A stretch of DNA of 64,000 bases, from the NCBI RefSeq assembly GCF_014656135.1, contig NZ_BNBV01000008.1, forward strand, positions 155,339-219,338. Reading direction: 5' to 3'. Position 1 is the stretch's first letter; each line of letters starts with the position of its first letter. The notes under the pieces were generated by a model. It saw nothing but the letters and a program-made list of their open reading frames with translations, had not been told where the DNA came from and ran no database searches. A program made the position numbers and the translations under genes. Source of the stretch: Streptomyces thermodiastaticus (GTDB lineage: Bacteria; Actinomycetota; Actinomycetes; Streptomycetales; Streptomycetaceae). Below are positions 56,911-64,000 of this stretch, one piece after another.

Positions 56911-57477
56911 TCAGGGGGTGCGCGGGACTGCGGAGACGAGCGGCGGGGAGGAGTCGGCGGAGGCCGAGGGCTCGGCGCTGCCGTGTCCCAGACCGGTGGA
57001 GGCGGGCGGCGGCGCCTGGTCGCGGCCGCCGGAGGAGGAGCCGCCGCGGTAGACCGCGGCGAAGGCGAGGGCGACCATGCCGATGCCCATCACCAGGGCG
57101 AGCACCCAGGCCACCGGGCGGTGCCAGCGCACCTGCCCGCCGAAGGGTCCGGTGCCGCGGAAGCGGCCGCGGGGCAGGCCCGTCTGGACCAGGTCGTCGA
57201 GGTCGTGCTCGAAGCCGGCCCCGTCGGAGCCGTAGCGGTCGTCGTAGCGCTCGCCCCGCGCGTGTGCGCGGCGGGCCTCGGCCTCGGAGGCCTCGGCCCG
57301 GGCCTGGGCGGCCGCCAGGAGGCGTTCGACGGCGCTCGGCTCGTGGATCGTGGCCGCCCGTACGAAAGCCTCGTCGAAGACCACGGAGGCGGACTCTTCG
57401 TCCGGCCGTCCGCGGTCGTGGTCGTCGTCGGGCTCCCAGCCGTCAGGGAACGGCGTGCCCCCCACGTCCTCCGGCAC
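56911..57477 (-). CDS. Single-pass membrane protein with SVVFDEAFVRAA motif, unknown function
   Basis: A 188-aa protein: acidic N-terminus (DGWEPDDDHDRGRPDEES), the motif SVVFDEAFVRAATIHE (31-46), a Glu/Arg-rich helix (ERLLAAAQARAEASEAEARRAHA), a basic linker, one hydrophobic helix (VAWVLALVMGIGMVALAFAAVY, about 122-143) and a Ser/Pro-rich tail. It shares the motif and overall plan with the 355-aa gene 124 nt downstream but has a far shorter exported tail. GTG 57477 is chosen; a TTG at 57504 is less likely. Function unknown; the pair may form one complex. Confidence 0.75.
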   Translation of the reverse strand: MPEDVGGTPFPDGWEPDDDHDRGRPDEESASVVFDEAFVRAATIHEPSAVERLLAAAQARAEASEAEARRAHARGERYDDRYGSDGAGFEHDLDDLVQTGLPRGRFRGTGPFGGQVRWHRPVAWVLALVMGIGMVALAFAAVYRGGSSSGGRDQAPPPASTGLGHGSAEPSASADSSPPLVSAVPRTP

Positions 57478-57588
57478 GCATCCAGAGTAGACCTGGGGGG
57501 TCAATTTGGGCAGACGGTATGCAAATCCATCCGCAAGGTGAGACGCCGGTGCGCCGGGTGCACGGCGGGCGCACCGGCCGGGGCGCGG

Positions 57589-58875
57589 TCAGCGCCGGAT
57601 GTGTCCGTCGCCGGTGACGATGTACTTGGTGCTGGTCAGCTCGGGCAGGCCCATCGGGCCGCGGGCGTGCAGTTTCTGCGTGGAGATGCCGATCTCCGCG
57701 CCGAACCCGAACTGGCCGCCGTCGGTGAAGCGGGTGGAGGCGTTCACGGCGACGGTGGTGGAGTCCACCAGCTGGGTGAACCGGCGGGCGGCCTGCTGCG
57801 AGGAGGTGACGATCGCCTCCGTGTGCCCGGAGGACCACAGCCGGATGTGCGCCACCGCCTTGTCCAGCGAGTCGACGACGGCGGCGGCGATGTCGTAGGA
57901 CAGGTACTCGGTGTCCCAGTCGTCCTGGGTGGCCGGCACGACCGTGGCGCGGGAGTCCTTGGCGTAGGCCATGACCCGGTCGTCGGCGTGCACGGTGACC
58001 CCGGCGTCGGCAAGCGCGTCCAGGGCGCGCGGCAGGAAGTCGGCGGCGATGTCCTGGTGGACGAGCAGGGTCTCGGCGGCGTTGCAGACGCTCGGGCGCT
58101 GCGCCTTGGAGTTGACGAGGATGTCCACGGCCATGTCGATGTCGGCGTCCGCGTCGACGTAGACGTGGCAGTTGCCGGTGCCGGTCTCGATCACCGGGAC
58201 GGTGGACTCGGTGACGACGGTGCGGATCAGCGAGGCGCCGCCGCGCGGAATGAGCACGTCGACCAGGCCGCGGGCGCGCATCAGCTCGTGCACGCTCTCC
58301 CGGCTCTCCCCGGGCACCAGCTGCACGGCGTCCGCGGGCAGGCCCGCCCCGCCGACCGCGTCGCGGATGACCCGGACCAGGGCGGTGTTCGACTCGTAGG
58401 CGGAGGCGGAGCCGCGCAGCAGCACCGCGTTGCCGGACTTCAGGCACAGGGCGGCGGCGTCCACGGTGACGTTGGGCCGGGCCTCGTAGATGATGCCGAC
58501 CACGCCGAGCGGCACACGGACCTGGCGCAGGTCCAGACCGTTGGGCAGCGTGGAGCCGCGGACCACCTCACCGACCGGGTCCGGCAGCGCCGCCACATGA
58601 CGCACGTCGGCGGCGATGGCGCGCACCCGCTCCGGGGTGAGGGTCAGCCGGTCGACGAGGGCGTCGCCGGTGCCGGCCGCGCGCGCCTTGGCGACGTCCC
58701 GCGCGTTGGCCTCGACGATCTCACGGGTACGGACCTCCAGTGCGTCCGCGATGGCCAGCAGCGCGTCGTCCTTCGTCACCCGCGGCAGCGGCGCCAGGTC
58801 GGCAGCGGCGGCCTTGGCCCGGTAGGCGGCCTGGGTGACCGGGGACATCGAGTCGTACGGCGAGAGCGTGGTCAT
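57589..58875 (-). CDS. proA: Glutamate-5-semialdehyde dehydrogenase (gamma-glutamyl phosphate reductase)
   Basis: A 428-aa enzyme of proline biosynthesis, reducing glutamyl-5-phosphate to the semialdehyde. The Rossmann part ([33 protein letters not shown]) and catalytic Cys in [10 protein letters not shown] are present, as is [21 protein letters not shown] near the end. ATG 58875 starts [13 protein letters not shown]. proB lies about 1 kb upstream on the same strand with a hypothetical gene between, so proA has its own promoter or is in a loose operon. Confidence 0.97.
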   Translation of the reverse strand: MTTLSPYDSMSPVTQAAYRAKAAAADLAPLPRVTKDDALLAIADALEVRTREIVEANARDVAKARAAGTGDALVDRLTLTPERVRAIAADVRHVAALPDPVGEVVRGSTLPNGLDLRQVRVPLGVVGIIYEARPNVTVDAAALCLKSGNAVLLRGSASAYESNTALVRVIRDAVGGAGLPADAVQLVPGESRESVHELMRARGLVDVLIPRGGASLIRTVVTESTVPVIETGTGNCHVYVDADADIDMAVDILVNSKAQRPSVCNAAETLLVHQDIAADFLPRALDALADAGVTVHADDRVMAYAKDSRATVVPATQDDWDTEYLSYDIAAAVVDSLDKAVAHIRLWSSGHTEAIVTSSQQAARRFTQLVDSTTVAVNASTRFTDGGQFGFGAEIGISTQKLHARGPMGLPELTSTKYIVTGDGHIRR

Positions 58876-59136
58876 GAGGGAAGCGTAGTGCGCGGCGCGG
58901 ACGGCTTCAGCGGATGTTCCACACCGCGAGACATCACGAGCCGGGACGAATCGCCCGGCCGGGCGTGGACCCTGCCGGTGCCCGCCCCGCCGGTGCCTCG
59001 GGCGCCGGCGTGCGGGCACCGGCGTGACCGGCGCCTCAAGCCCCGGACCACGCGCCGGAGCCGCCCCCGTGTCGGCACGGGCGCCGGGGAACGCTCCTGT
59101 GGGCCGGCCCGGGTCGGGTGCGGGCCGGCCCGCCCG

Positions 59137-59511
59137 TCAGAACGGGTGCACACCCACCGGGGTGGCCGGCGGCGGGCCGTAGCCCTCGGCGAGCCGCTGA
59201 TGGTAGGTGTCGCGGTCGACGACCTCCAGGCCGACGATCTCCCAGGGCGGCAGCTGGGCGCTGCGCCGGTGCTCGCCCCACAGGCGCAGCGCGACGGCGG
59301 CCGCGTCGTGCAGGTCGCGGGCCTCCTCCCAGTAGCGGATCTCCGCGTGGTCGCCGGCGTAGCGGCTGGTCAACAGGAAGGGGTGGTCGTGGGCGAGCTG
59401 TTCCAGGCCGCGCCGCACCTCCTCCGGCGGGGCCGGGGTGCCGCAGACCCGCAGGGTGATGTGCCACAGCCTGGCCAGGTCCGCGGGGCGGCCGACGGCC
59501 TCGGACGTCAC
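59137..59511 (-). CDS. Conserved hypothetical protein between proA and proB
   Basis: A 124-aa protein with DLARLWHITLRVCGTPAPPEEVRRGLEQLAHDHPFLLTSRYAG, then EIRYWEEARDLHDAAAVALRLWGEHRR and VVDRDTYHQRLAEGYG. It looks like a compact alpha/beta globular domain (PII- or ferredoxin-like strands and helices), without membrane segments. GTG 59511 has AAGGA three to seven nt upstream. It is a Streptomyces-conserved neighbour of proA and proB; function unknown. Confidence 0.65.
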   Translation of the reverse strand: MTSEAVGRPADLARLWHITLRVCGTPAPPEEVRRGLEQLAHDHPFLLTSRYAGDHAEIRYWEEARDLHDAAAVALRLWGEHRRSAQLPPWEIVGLEVVDRDTYHQRLAEGYGPPPATPVGVHPF

Positions 59512-59781
59512 GGGTCCTTCGCCCGCCTGCCGTGCCGGCCCGGCCGCGTGGGCCCGGGCGAAGCGTCCGCCGGCCGTCACGCCGACCAGGACGCGCCCCT
59601 CACCGGCCGCACGGGACGGGGACCCGCCGGTACCACCGCGGGACGCCGCCCCCGGGCGTACTCGTTGCACGACGGCCTCCTTCTCCCAGTGGTCACCCGG
59701 GCGCACGCCGGGTGCTCGTACGGGCTGCTGCCTCCGGGACACAGTGCACCAGGCCGCGCGGCTCCGCGGGGCGGTTTCACG
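59512..59781. other. Intergenic region between the hypothetical gene and proB
   Basis: About 270 nt of GC-rich sequence upstream of the 124-aa gene, with its presumed promoter. The same-strand frame continues open upstream to 59742 but with Arg/Gly/Pro-rich low-complexity content and no RBS, so I do not call it a gene. Confidence 0.5.
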
Positions 59782-59822
59782 GAACGTCCCCAGCCGTTCG
59801 AACCGAGGGCGTGGGGACGTTT
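59782..59822 (-). terminator. Terminator after proB
   Basis: AACGTCCCCA (59783-59792) pairs with TGGGGACGTT (59812-59821), 10 bp with a possible G-U extension, 8 nt after the proB stop. Confidence 0.85.
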
Positions 59823-59829
59823 CGGCGCA

Positions 59830-61005
59830 TTACGGCTCCAGCAGCGCCAGGTCGTCCCTGTGTACGACCTCGCGTTCGTACGCCGGTCCCAGTTCGCGGG
59901 CCAGCTCCCGGGTGGAGCGGCCGATCAGCCGGGGGATCTCCTTGGCGTCGAAGTTGACGAGGCCGCGGGCCACCGCGCGGCCCGCCGTGTCGCGCAGCTC
60001 GACCGGGTCGCCGGCGTTGAAGTCGCCCTCGACGGCGGCGATGCCCGCCGGGAGCAGCGACTTGCGGTGCTCGACGACGGCACGGACCGCTCCGTCGTCG
60101 AGGGTGAGCGCGCCCTGCGGGGAGGAGGCGTGCTTCAGCCACAGCAGCCGGTCGGCGGAACGCTTGCCGGTGGGGTGGAAGTAGGTGCCGGTGTCCCTGC
60201 CCGCGAGGGCGTCGGCGGCGTGGACGGCGCTGGTGAGCACCACGGGGATGCCGGCGGCGGCCGCGATCCGGGCGGCCTCGACCTTGGTGACCATGCCGCC
60301 GGTGCCGACGCCCGCCTTCCCGGCACTGCCGATCTCGACGCCCTCCAGGTCGGCCGGGGAGCGCACATCGGTTATCCGCGAGGTGCCGGGCCTGCTGGGG
60401 TCGCCGTCGTAGACGCCGTCCACGTCGGACAGCAGCACCAGCAGGTCGGCGTGGACGAGGTGGGCGACGAGCGCGGCGAGGCGGTCGTTGTCGCCGAAGC
60501 GGATCTCGTCGGTGGCGACGGTGTCGTTCTCGTTGACCACCGGCAGGGCACCCATCGCCAGGAGCTTGTCCAGGGTGCGCGAGGCGTTGCGGTGGTGGGC
60601 GCGGCGGCTGGTGTCGTCGCCGGTCAGCAGGATCTGGCCGACGCGGATGCCGTAGCGGGCGAAGGAGGCGGTGTAGCGGGCCACGAGCAGGCCCTGGCCG
60701 ACGCTCGCGGCGGCCTGCTGGCGGGCCAGGTCCCGCGGGCGGCGGCGCAGCCCGAGGGGGGCCAGCCCGGCGGCGATGGCGCCGGAGGAGACCAGGACGA
60801 TCTCCCGCTCGCCGTGGTTGCGGCTCTTGGCGAGGACGTCGACGAGGGCGTCCACGCGGTCGGCGTCCAGTCCGCCGGCCGCGGTGGTCAGCGACGACGA
60901 TCCCACCTTGACGACGATTCTGCGGGCCTCGCGCACGGCCTGCCGCGTCCCTGCCACCTTGCTGTCCGTCTCCTCACGCCGTTGCCGCTGCTCACCGGTG
61001 TCCAC
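59830..61005 (-). CDS. proB: Glutamate 5-kinase with PUA domain
   Basis: The first step of proline synthesis, phosphorylating glutamate. The 391-aa protein has an amino-acid-kinase domain (VKVGSSSLTTAAGG, LVSSGAIAAG, NENDTVATDEIRFGDNDRLAALVA, GTGGMVTKVEAARIA) and a C-terminal PUA domain (GDPVELRDTAGRAVARGLVNFDAKEI). Pro-feedback normally acts on the kinase domain. GTG 61005 gives a 16-residue extension; a GTG at 60957 near the kinase domain start is equally plausible. A strong terminator follows. Obg, the usual neighbour upstream, is not adjacent here. Confidence 0.95.
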   Translation of the reverse strand: MDTGEQRQRREETDSKVAGTRQAVREARRIVVKVGSSSLTTAAGGLDADRVDALVDVLAKSRNHGEREIVLVSSGAIAAGLAPLGLRRRPRDLARQQAAASVGQGLLVARYTASFARYGIRVGQILLTGDDTSRRAHHRNASRTLDKLLAMGALPVVNENDTVATDEIRFGDNDRLAALVAHLVHADLLVLLSDVDGVYDGDPSRPGTSRITDVRSPADLEGVEIGSAGKAGVGTGGMVTKVEAARIAAAAGIPVVLTSAVHAADALAGRDTGTYFHPTGKRSADRLLWLKHASSPQGALTLDDGAVRAVVEHRKSLLPAGIAAVEGDFNAGDPVELRDTAGRAVARGLVNFDAKEIPRLIGRSTRELARELGPAYEREVVHRDDLALLEP

Positions 61006-61445
61006 GCGCCGAATCTACGCGAAGGGGGACGGTCCCCGCTCGACCGTCCCAGCACGCGGACCGGGGTGCAGCGGGTGCGCCGCCGGTCCGCCCGGCATCC
61101 GATGGCGCACGCCGCATCGAGGGGAGCACCACCGGGAGCGGAAGAACAGCGCGCTGACCGCGACGCGTCGGGGACCGCCGGGCCGAGGGTCTCGCGACAC
61201 CGGTCGTCGCACTCGCCTGATGCCGGCGCGTGGGTGACCACTCCGGTCCGTTCGCGCTGCCACGACCCACGGGGCTCGGAGTGCGGTGAGCACCATGGCA
61301 GCCGTGAGGCGGGTCATCGGCGAGCGCCTCGCCGACGGCAAGAGATACCCGGTCACCTCAGGGCAGTTCACGCACGGTATCGCCAAGATGTGAACTACCC
61401 GTGCGCATGCGGGAACAGCGCACGCAGGTGCGTCACCGGCGCACA
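61006..61445. other. Intergenic region upstream of proB
   Basis: A 440-nt gap between proB and the galE terminator. Contains the proB promoter area and, on the plus strand, a short ORF (61286-61393). Sequence composition becomes less GC-rich towards 61340-61400. No conserved gene is seen. Confidence 0.5.
61286..61393 (+). CDS. Short orphan ORF, 35 aa, uncertain
   Basis: GTG at 61286 with GGAG five bases upstream reads MSTMAAVRRVIGERLADGKR and ends THGIAKM-TGA. The VIGERLADGKRYPV part loosely recalls the N-terminal helix of GntR-type regulators (EIRERIxxGxYPPG), so it could be a truncated remnant, but the following residues do not continue that fold. Coding status is doubtful. Confidence 0.25.
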   Translation: MSTMAAVRRVIGERLADGKRYPVTSGQFTHGIAKM

Positions 61446-61478
61446 GAAGGCCGCCGCCTGGAAAAGGCGGCGGCCTTC
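61446..61478. terminator. Terminator after galE
   Basis: A perfect 13-bp stem (61446-61458 with 61466-61478) and a 7-nt loop TGGAAAA, 20 nt after the galE stop. GAAGGCCGCCGCC forms the 5' arm. Confidence 0.92.
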
Positions 61479-61498
61479 GCCTTGTGCGGGAACTCGCC

Positions 61499-62470
61499 TC
61501 AGCCGTGCCGGTGGCGCCAGCCCTGCCAGGCCGAGCGGATCATGTCGTCCAGGTCACGGCGGGCGCTCCAGCCCAGCTCCGCGCGGATGCGGTCGGCGGA
61601 GGCGACGACCCGGGCGGGGTCGCCGGGGCGACGTGCGGTGACTTCGGGGGTGACGTCCTCGTGGCCGGTCGTCTTGAGGATGCGGTCGACCATCTCCCGG
61701 ACGGAGCTGCCTTCGCCCCGGCCGATGTTGAGGGTCAACGAGGTGCCCGCAGGTGCCTCGGCCAGGCGCCGCGCCGCCGCGAGGTGGGCGGAGGCGATGT
61801 CCTCGACGTGGATGTAGTCGCGCACGCAGGTGCCGTCCGGTGTGTCGTAGTCGTCACCGAAGATGCGGGGCGCCGCACCGGCCTCCAGCCGTTCGAACAC
61901 CATGGGAATGAGATTGAACACGCCCGTGTCGGACAGTTCGGGGGTGGCGGCCCCGGCGACGTTGAAGTAGCGCAGCGCGGCGGCCTTCAGGCCGTGGGCG
62001 CGTGCCGCGGCGGCGATCAGCCACTCGCCGATCAGCTTGGTCTCGCCGTAGGGGCTCATGGGCACGCACGGGGTGTCCTCGGTGACGAGGTCCGCGTCCG
62101 GCATGCCGTAGACGGCCGCGGAGGAGGAGAAGACGAGCCGGTCGACACCGGCGGCGGTCATCGCCTCGAGGAGAGTCTGCAGGCCGGTGACGTTCTCCCG
62201 GTAGTAGTACAGGGGGCGTTCGACCGACTCCCCCACCTGCTTCTTGGCCGCGATGTGCACCACACCGGCGATGTCGTGCTCGCGGAAGGTGCGCTCGAGG
62301 AGCTGCTGGTCCAGCACGCTGCCCACGACCAGCGGCACTCCGGAGGGCACGCGGTCGGCCGTACCGGTGGACAGGTCGTCGTACACGACCACACGCTCGC
62401 CGGCCTCCGTCATGGCGCGCACCACATGGGCACCGATGTACCCGGCTCCGCCCGTGACCAACCAGTTCAT
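61499..62470 (-). CDS. galE: UDP-glucose 4-epimerase
   Basis: A 323-aa enzyme interconverting UDP-glucose and UDP-galactose. Rossmann motif TGGAGYIGAHVV is at residues 6-17; catalytic SSSAAVYG and YGETK (YxxxK) are present; AALRYFNVAGAATP, CVRDYIHVEDIASAHL and ARRPGDPARVVAS are GalE signatures. ATG 62470 has GGAGGAGG 6 nt upstream. No gal genes lie beside it; this isolated copy could supply UDP-galactose for cell-wall or surface polysaccharide. Divergent from an exported ALF-repeat protein. Confidence 0.95.
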   Translation of the reverse strand: MNWLVTGGAGYIGAHVVRAMTEAGERVVVYDDLSTGTADRVPSGVPLVVGSVLDQQLLERTFREHDIAGVVHIAAKKQVGESVERPLYYYRENVTGLQTLLEAMTAAGVDRLVFSSSAAVYGMPDADLVTEDTPCVPMSPYGETKLIGEWLIAAAARAHGLKAAALRYFNVAGAATPELSDTGVFNLIPMVFERLEAGAAPRIFGDDYDTPDGTCVRDYIHVEDIASAHLAAARRLAEAPAGTSLTLNIGRGEGSSVREMVDRILKTTGHEDVTPEVTARRPGDPARVVASADRIRAELGWSARRDLDDMIRSAWQGWRHRHG

Positions 62471-62866
62471 CGCTGCCTCCTCCGTGCGTACGGCTGGGAC
62501 CCACCTTCGCCCATGGCCTGCACGAAATCGAATCCGGCACATGAGGGCATTTCAGGTGATTCTGCGTACGGCGCGGCTCGACGGCCCGCATGCCGTCCGG
62601 CGCGGGACAAGACGCACACCGCCTGTGAAAATGTCGTGAACGCGCCATCAAAGCATGGTCACACCCTGTGCGCAACCGACAGGAAATGTCGCATTGCGGC
62701 GAATGCACCCCATACACAGGTGTGTGTTTTCTCATGACATTCACCAGTGTCTGACAGCTAGTCAACTCCTGACGGGTGCCCCTACGTTCGCCTGACCGGA
62801 CCGGTACGCCTGACGGCGTGACGGCAGGCGGTACCGGCGCCGGACACTCGACAAGGGGGACACTTC
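62471..62866. other. Divergent regulatory region between galE and the ALF-repeat gene
   Basis: A 396-nt region, less GC-rich than its surroundings (62630-62770). Visible elements are CGACA-GGAAA-TGTCG (62677-62691, 5-bp arms) and GCATT-N6-AATGC (62691-62706), which share a base, and CACAGGTGTGTGT. No gene is supported. Promoters for both flanking genes are expected here. Confidence 0.6.
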
Positions 62867-64000
62867 GTGGACACCACCACCTACTGGAGCAGACGCCGCG
62901 TCCTCACGGCCATCGGGGCGGCCACCGCGGCGACCGCGCTTCCGCTCGCGGCGCCCTCCCGGGCTCTGGCCGCCGCCACCGCGTCCACCTCCACGACCGA
63001 TCTGCCGACGCTCCCGGAACTTCCCGCCACCGACCGGGCGAGGGCCGTCACCGCGTGGAAGATCGGTGGACCCACGGTCAAGCGCACGGCGGCCGCGGCC
63101 CTCACCGGCAGTGACGCCGACATCAGCAGCCTTCTGTCGCAGGGGCTGGCGCAGGCCACCGCCGAGGACAATCGCGTCACCCTGCTCAAGGCGCTGCCCG
63201 CCAGCGGCAAGGGCGCGGCCCGTGACGCCTCCGCCGCGCTCGACGGCGGCGACGAGGCCATCGCCGCCTTCCTGGCCGGCGGCTACAAGACCGCCGAACT
63301 CGAGGACCTCCGCGCCACCACCCTGACCGTCATGAACAGCGGCGGCACGGCGGTGCGGCGGGAGGGCCAGAAGGCACTCGACGAAGGCACCAGCGACGCC
63401 CTGTCGAGGTTCCTGCTCGACACTCAGATCACCGCGCGCCAGGAGGACGAGCGGGTCGAGGTCCTCCGCATCCTGTCCACCGCCTCTCCGGAGGTGAAGA
63501 CCTACGCCCAGCGCGCCCTGGACGACGGCTCCCCGTCGGCGATCAGCTGGTTCCTGACCACCGGTCAGTACATCGCGCGGGCCCGGGACCAGGAGAGCGC
63601 CACCATCGAGCAGCTGGTGGCGATCGTGGAACGCGAGGGCAAGCGCGCCCAGCTCACCTCCGACCGTGCCATCGTCGCCTCGGAGAAGGCGCAGGAGGCA
63701 GCCGAGAAGGCCAAGGAGGCAGCCGAGAAGGCCGCCGCCGAGGCCGACGCGGCCCGCGACGACGTCGCCAGGTCCGGTGCGGCGGCCCGCAAGGCGGCCT
63801 CCGCGGCCCAGGGGGCCGCCTCCGCCGCCCGGACCGCCGTCCAGGCCTCCTCCGCCGCACACAACGCGGCTCGCCGCGCGGCCCTGGCCGCCACCGGCGC
63901 CGCCCCGGCCGCCGCGACTGCCGGCCGAGCCGCGTCCGCAGCGGACTCCGCGGCCGCCGCGGTGGCCAAGGACGCCGGCAAGGCCCAGGCCGCCCGGGCC
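62867..64000 (+). CDS. Tat-exported ALF-repeat protein, N-terminal part (cut by window edge)
   Basis: The window holds 378 codons, open to its end. Start GTG 62867 has AAGGGGG 8 nt upstream. A twin-arginine signal is present (WSRRRVLTAIGAATAATALPLAAPSRALA, cleavage after about 35). It is followed by repeated segments of about 40-45 aa with AxxALxxGxxxAxxxFLxxGxxxAxxxDxR pattern (for example ALDEGTSDALSRFLLDTQITA and ALDDGSPSAISWFLTTGQYIA), the ALF repeats of Streptomyces secreted proteins, then an Ala/Lys/Glu-rich coiled-coil stretch from about residue 265. Long proteins of this type often end in toxin or enzyme domains, which cannot be seen here. Confidence 0.85.
   Translation, partial: MDTTTYWSRRRVLTAIGAATAATALPLAAPSRALAAATASTSTTDLPTLPELPATDRARAVTAWKIGGPTVKRTAAAALTGSDADISSLLSQGLAQATAEDNRVTLLKALPASGKGAARDASAALDGGDEAIAAFLAGGYKTAELEDLRATTLTVMNSGGTAVRREGQKALDEGTSDALSRFLLDTQITARQEDERVEVLRILSTASPEVKTYAQRALDDGSPSAISWFLTTGQYIARARDQESATIEQLVAIVEREGKRAQLTSDRAIVASEKAQEAAEKAKEAAEKAAAEADAARDDVARSGAAARKAASAAQGAASAARTAVQASSAAHNAARRAALAATGAAPAAATAGRAASAADSAAAAVAKDAGKAQAARA

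Noticed and set aside
56884..61641. A 1585-codon open plus-strand frame across proA, proB and neighbours
   Set aside because: It is the mirror of real minus-strand genes in very GC-rich DNA; composition is Gly/Val/Arg-rich without any family motif, and proA/proB beneath are certain.

Overview
The window is chromosomal DNA of very high GC content with strong G/C bias at third codon positions, many GTG starts and genes packed on both strands. Protein families and gene order (leuA, phoH-ybeY-era, rsmE-dnaJ-hrcA, lepA/rpsT/holA/comEC/comEA, leuS, rsfS/LCP/nadD, proA/proB) point to Streptomyces or a very close relative. Nothing suggests a plasmid or prophage, and no insertion sequence, rRNA operon or CRISPR array was seen. 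Most of the window is conserved core, with short accessory patches.

Layout. 0-5.4 kb: the 5' end of leuA with a leucine-rich leader peptide, an M4 metalloprotease with its emfourin-type inhibitor, a GH1 glucosidase, and a divergent epimerase/XRE-regulator pair. 5.6-10.5 kb: the phoH-ybeY-CNNM/CBS-MmcQ-CDA-like-era block. 10.5-16.4 kb: a sugar block (secreted GH31, PfkB kinase, glucarate dehydratase, divergent IclR regulator with an operator palindrome). 16.4-22.7 kb: adenine/adenosine deaminase, RNase Z, HIT protein, tricorn-type peptidase and a lipoprotein. 22.9-27.1 kb: rsmE, a nitronate monooxygenase-type enzyme, dnaJ2 and hrcA with a CIRCE-like operator. 27.1-36.7 kb: MBL hydrolase, DUF3097, hemW, a SpoIIE-type phosphatase, acyl-CoA ligase, lepA and rpsT. 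36.7-45.4 kb: holA, comEC, comEA, degV and a membrane protein, with four short tandem-repeat arrays. 45.5-50 kb: leuS with its own leucine attenuator, and two identical tRNA-Ala(GGC) genes bracketing a two-gene operon of tiny cysteine-motif proteins. 50-57.5 kb: histidine phosphatase, rsfS, a degenerate LCP protein, nadD, two single-helix mini-proteins, an M48 protease and two membrane proteins sharing a motif. 57.6-64 kb: proA, a hypothetical gene, proB, galE and the 5' part of a Tat-exported ALF-repeat protein cut by the window edge.

Regulatory logic. leuA and leuS, 48 kb apart, are each preceded by a tiny ORF with a run of leucine codons that includes the rare CTT. Both ORFs start only a few bases after a -10-like hexamer. 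The leuS copy is followed by a classical terminator, so leucine synthesis and leucyl-tRNA charging probably share ribosome-mediated attenuation. HrcA has a perfect inverted repeat with 9-nt arms and a 9-nt spacer upstream of itself, and the IclR regulator has a near-perfect palindrome over the gudD start. Strong intrinsic-terminator hairpins separate most transcription units. Many genes have a -10 hexamer 6-7 nt before the start codon, suggesting leaderless mRNAs.

The most promising items are the paired leucine attenuators, the TTA-containing small ORF coupled to a zinc-ribbon gene between duplicated tRNA-Ala genes, the CDA-fold protein without catalytic residues beside era, the LCP protein without the family's key Arg/Asp motif, the deaminase that looks like an adenine rather than adenosine deaminase, and the two membrane proteins sharing an S-[IV]-VFDE-x-FVRAA motif.
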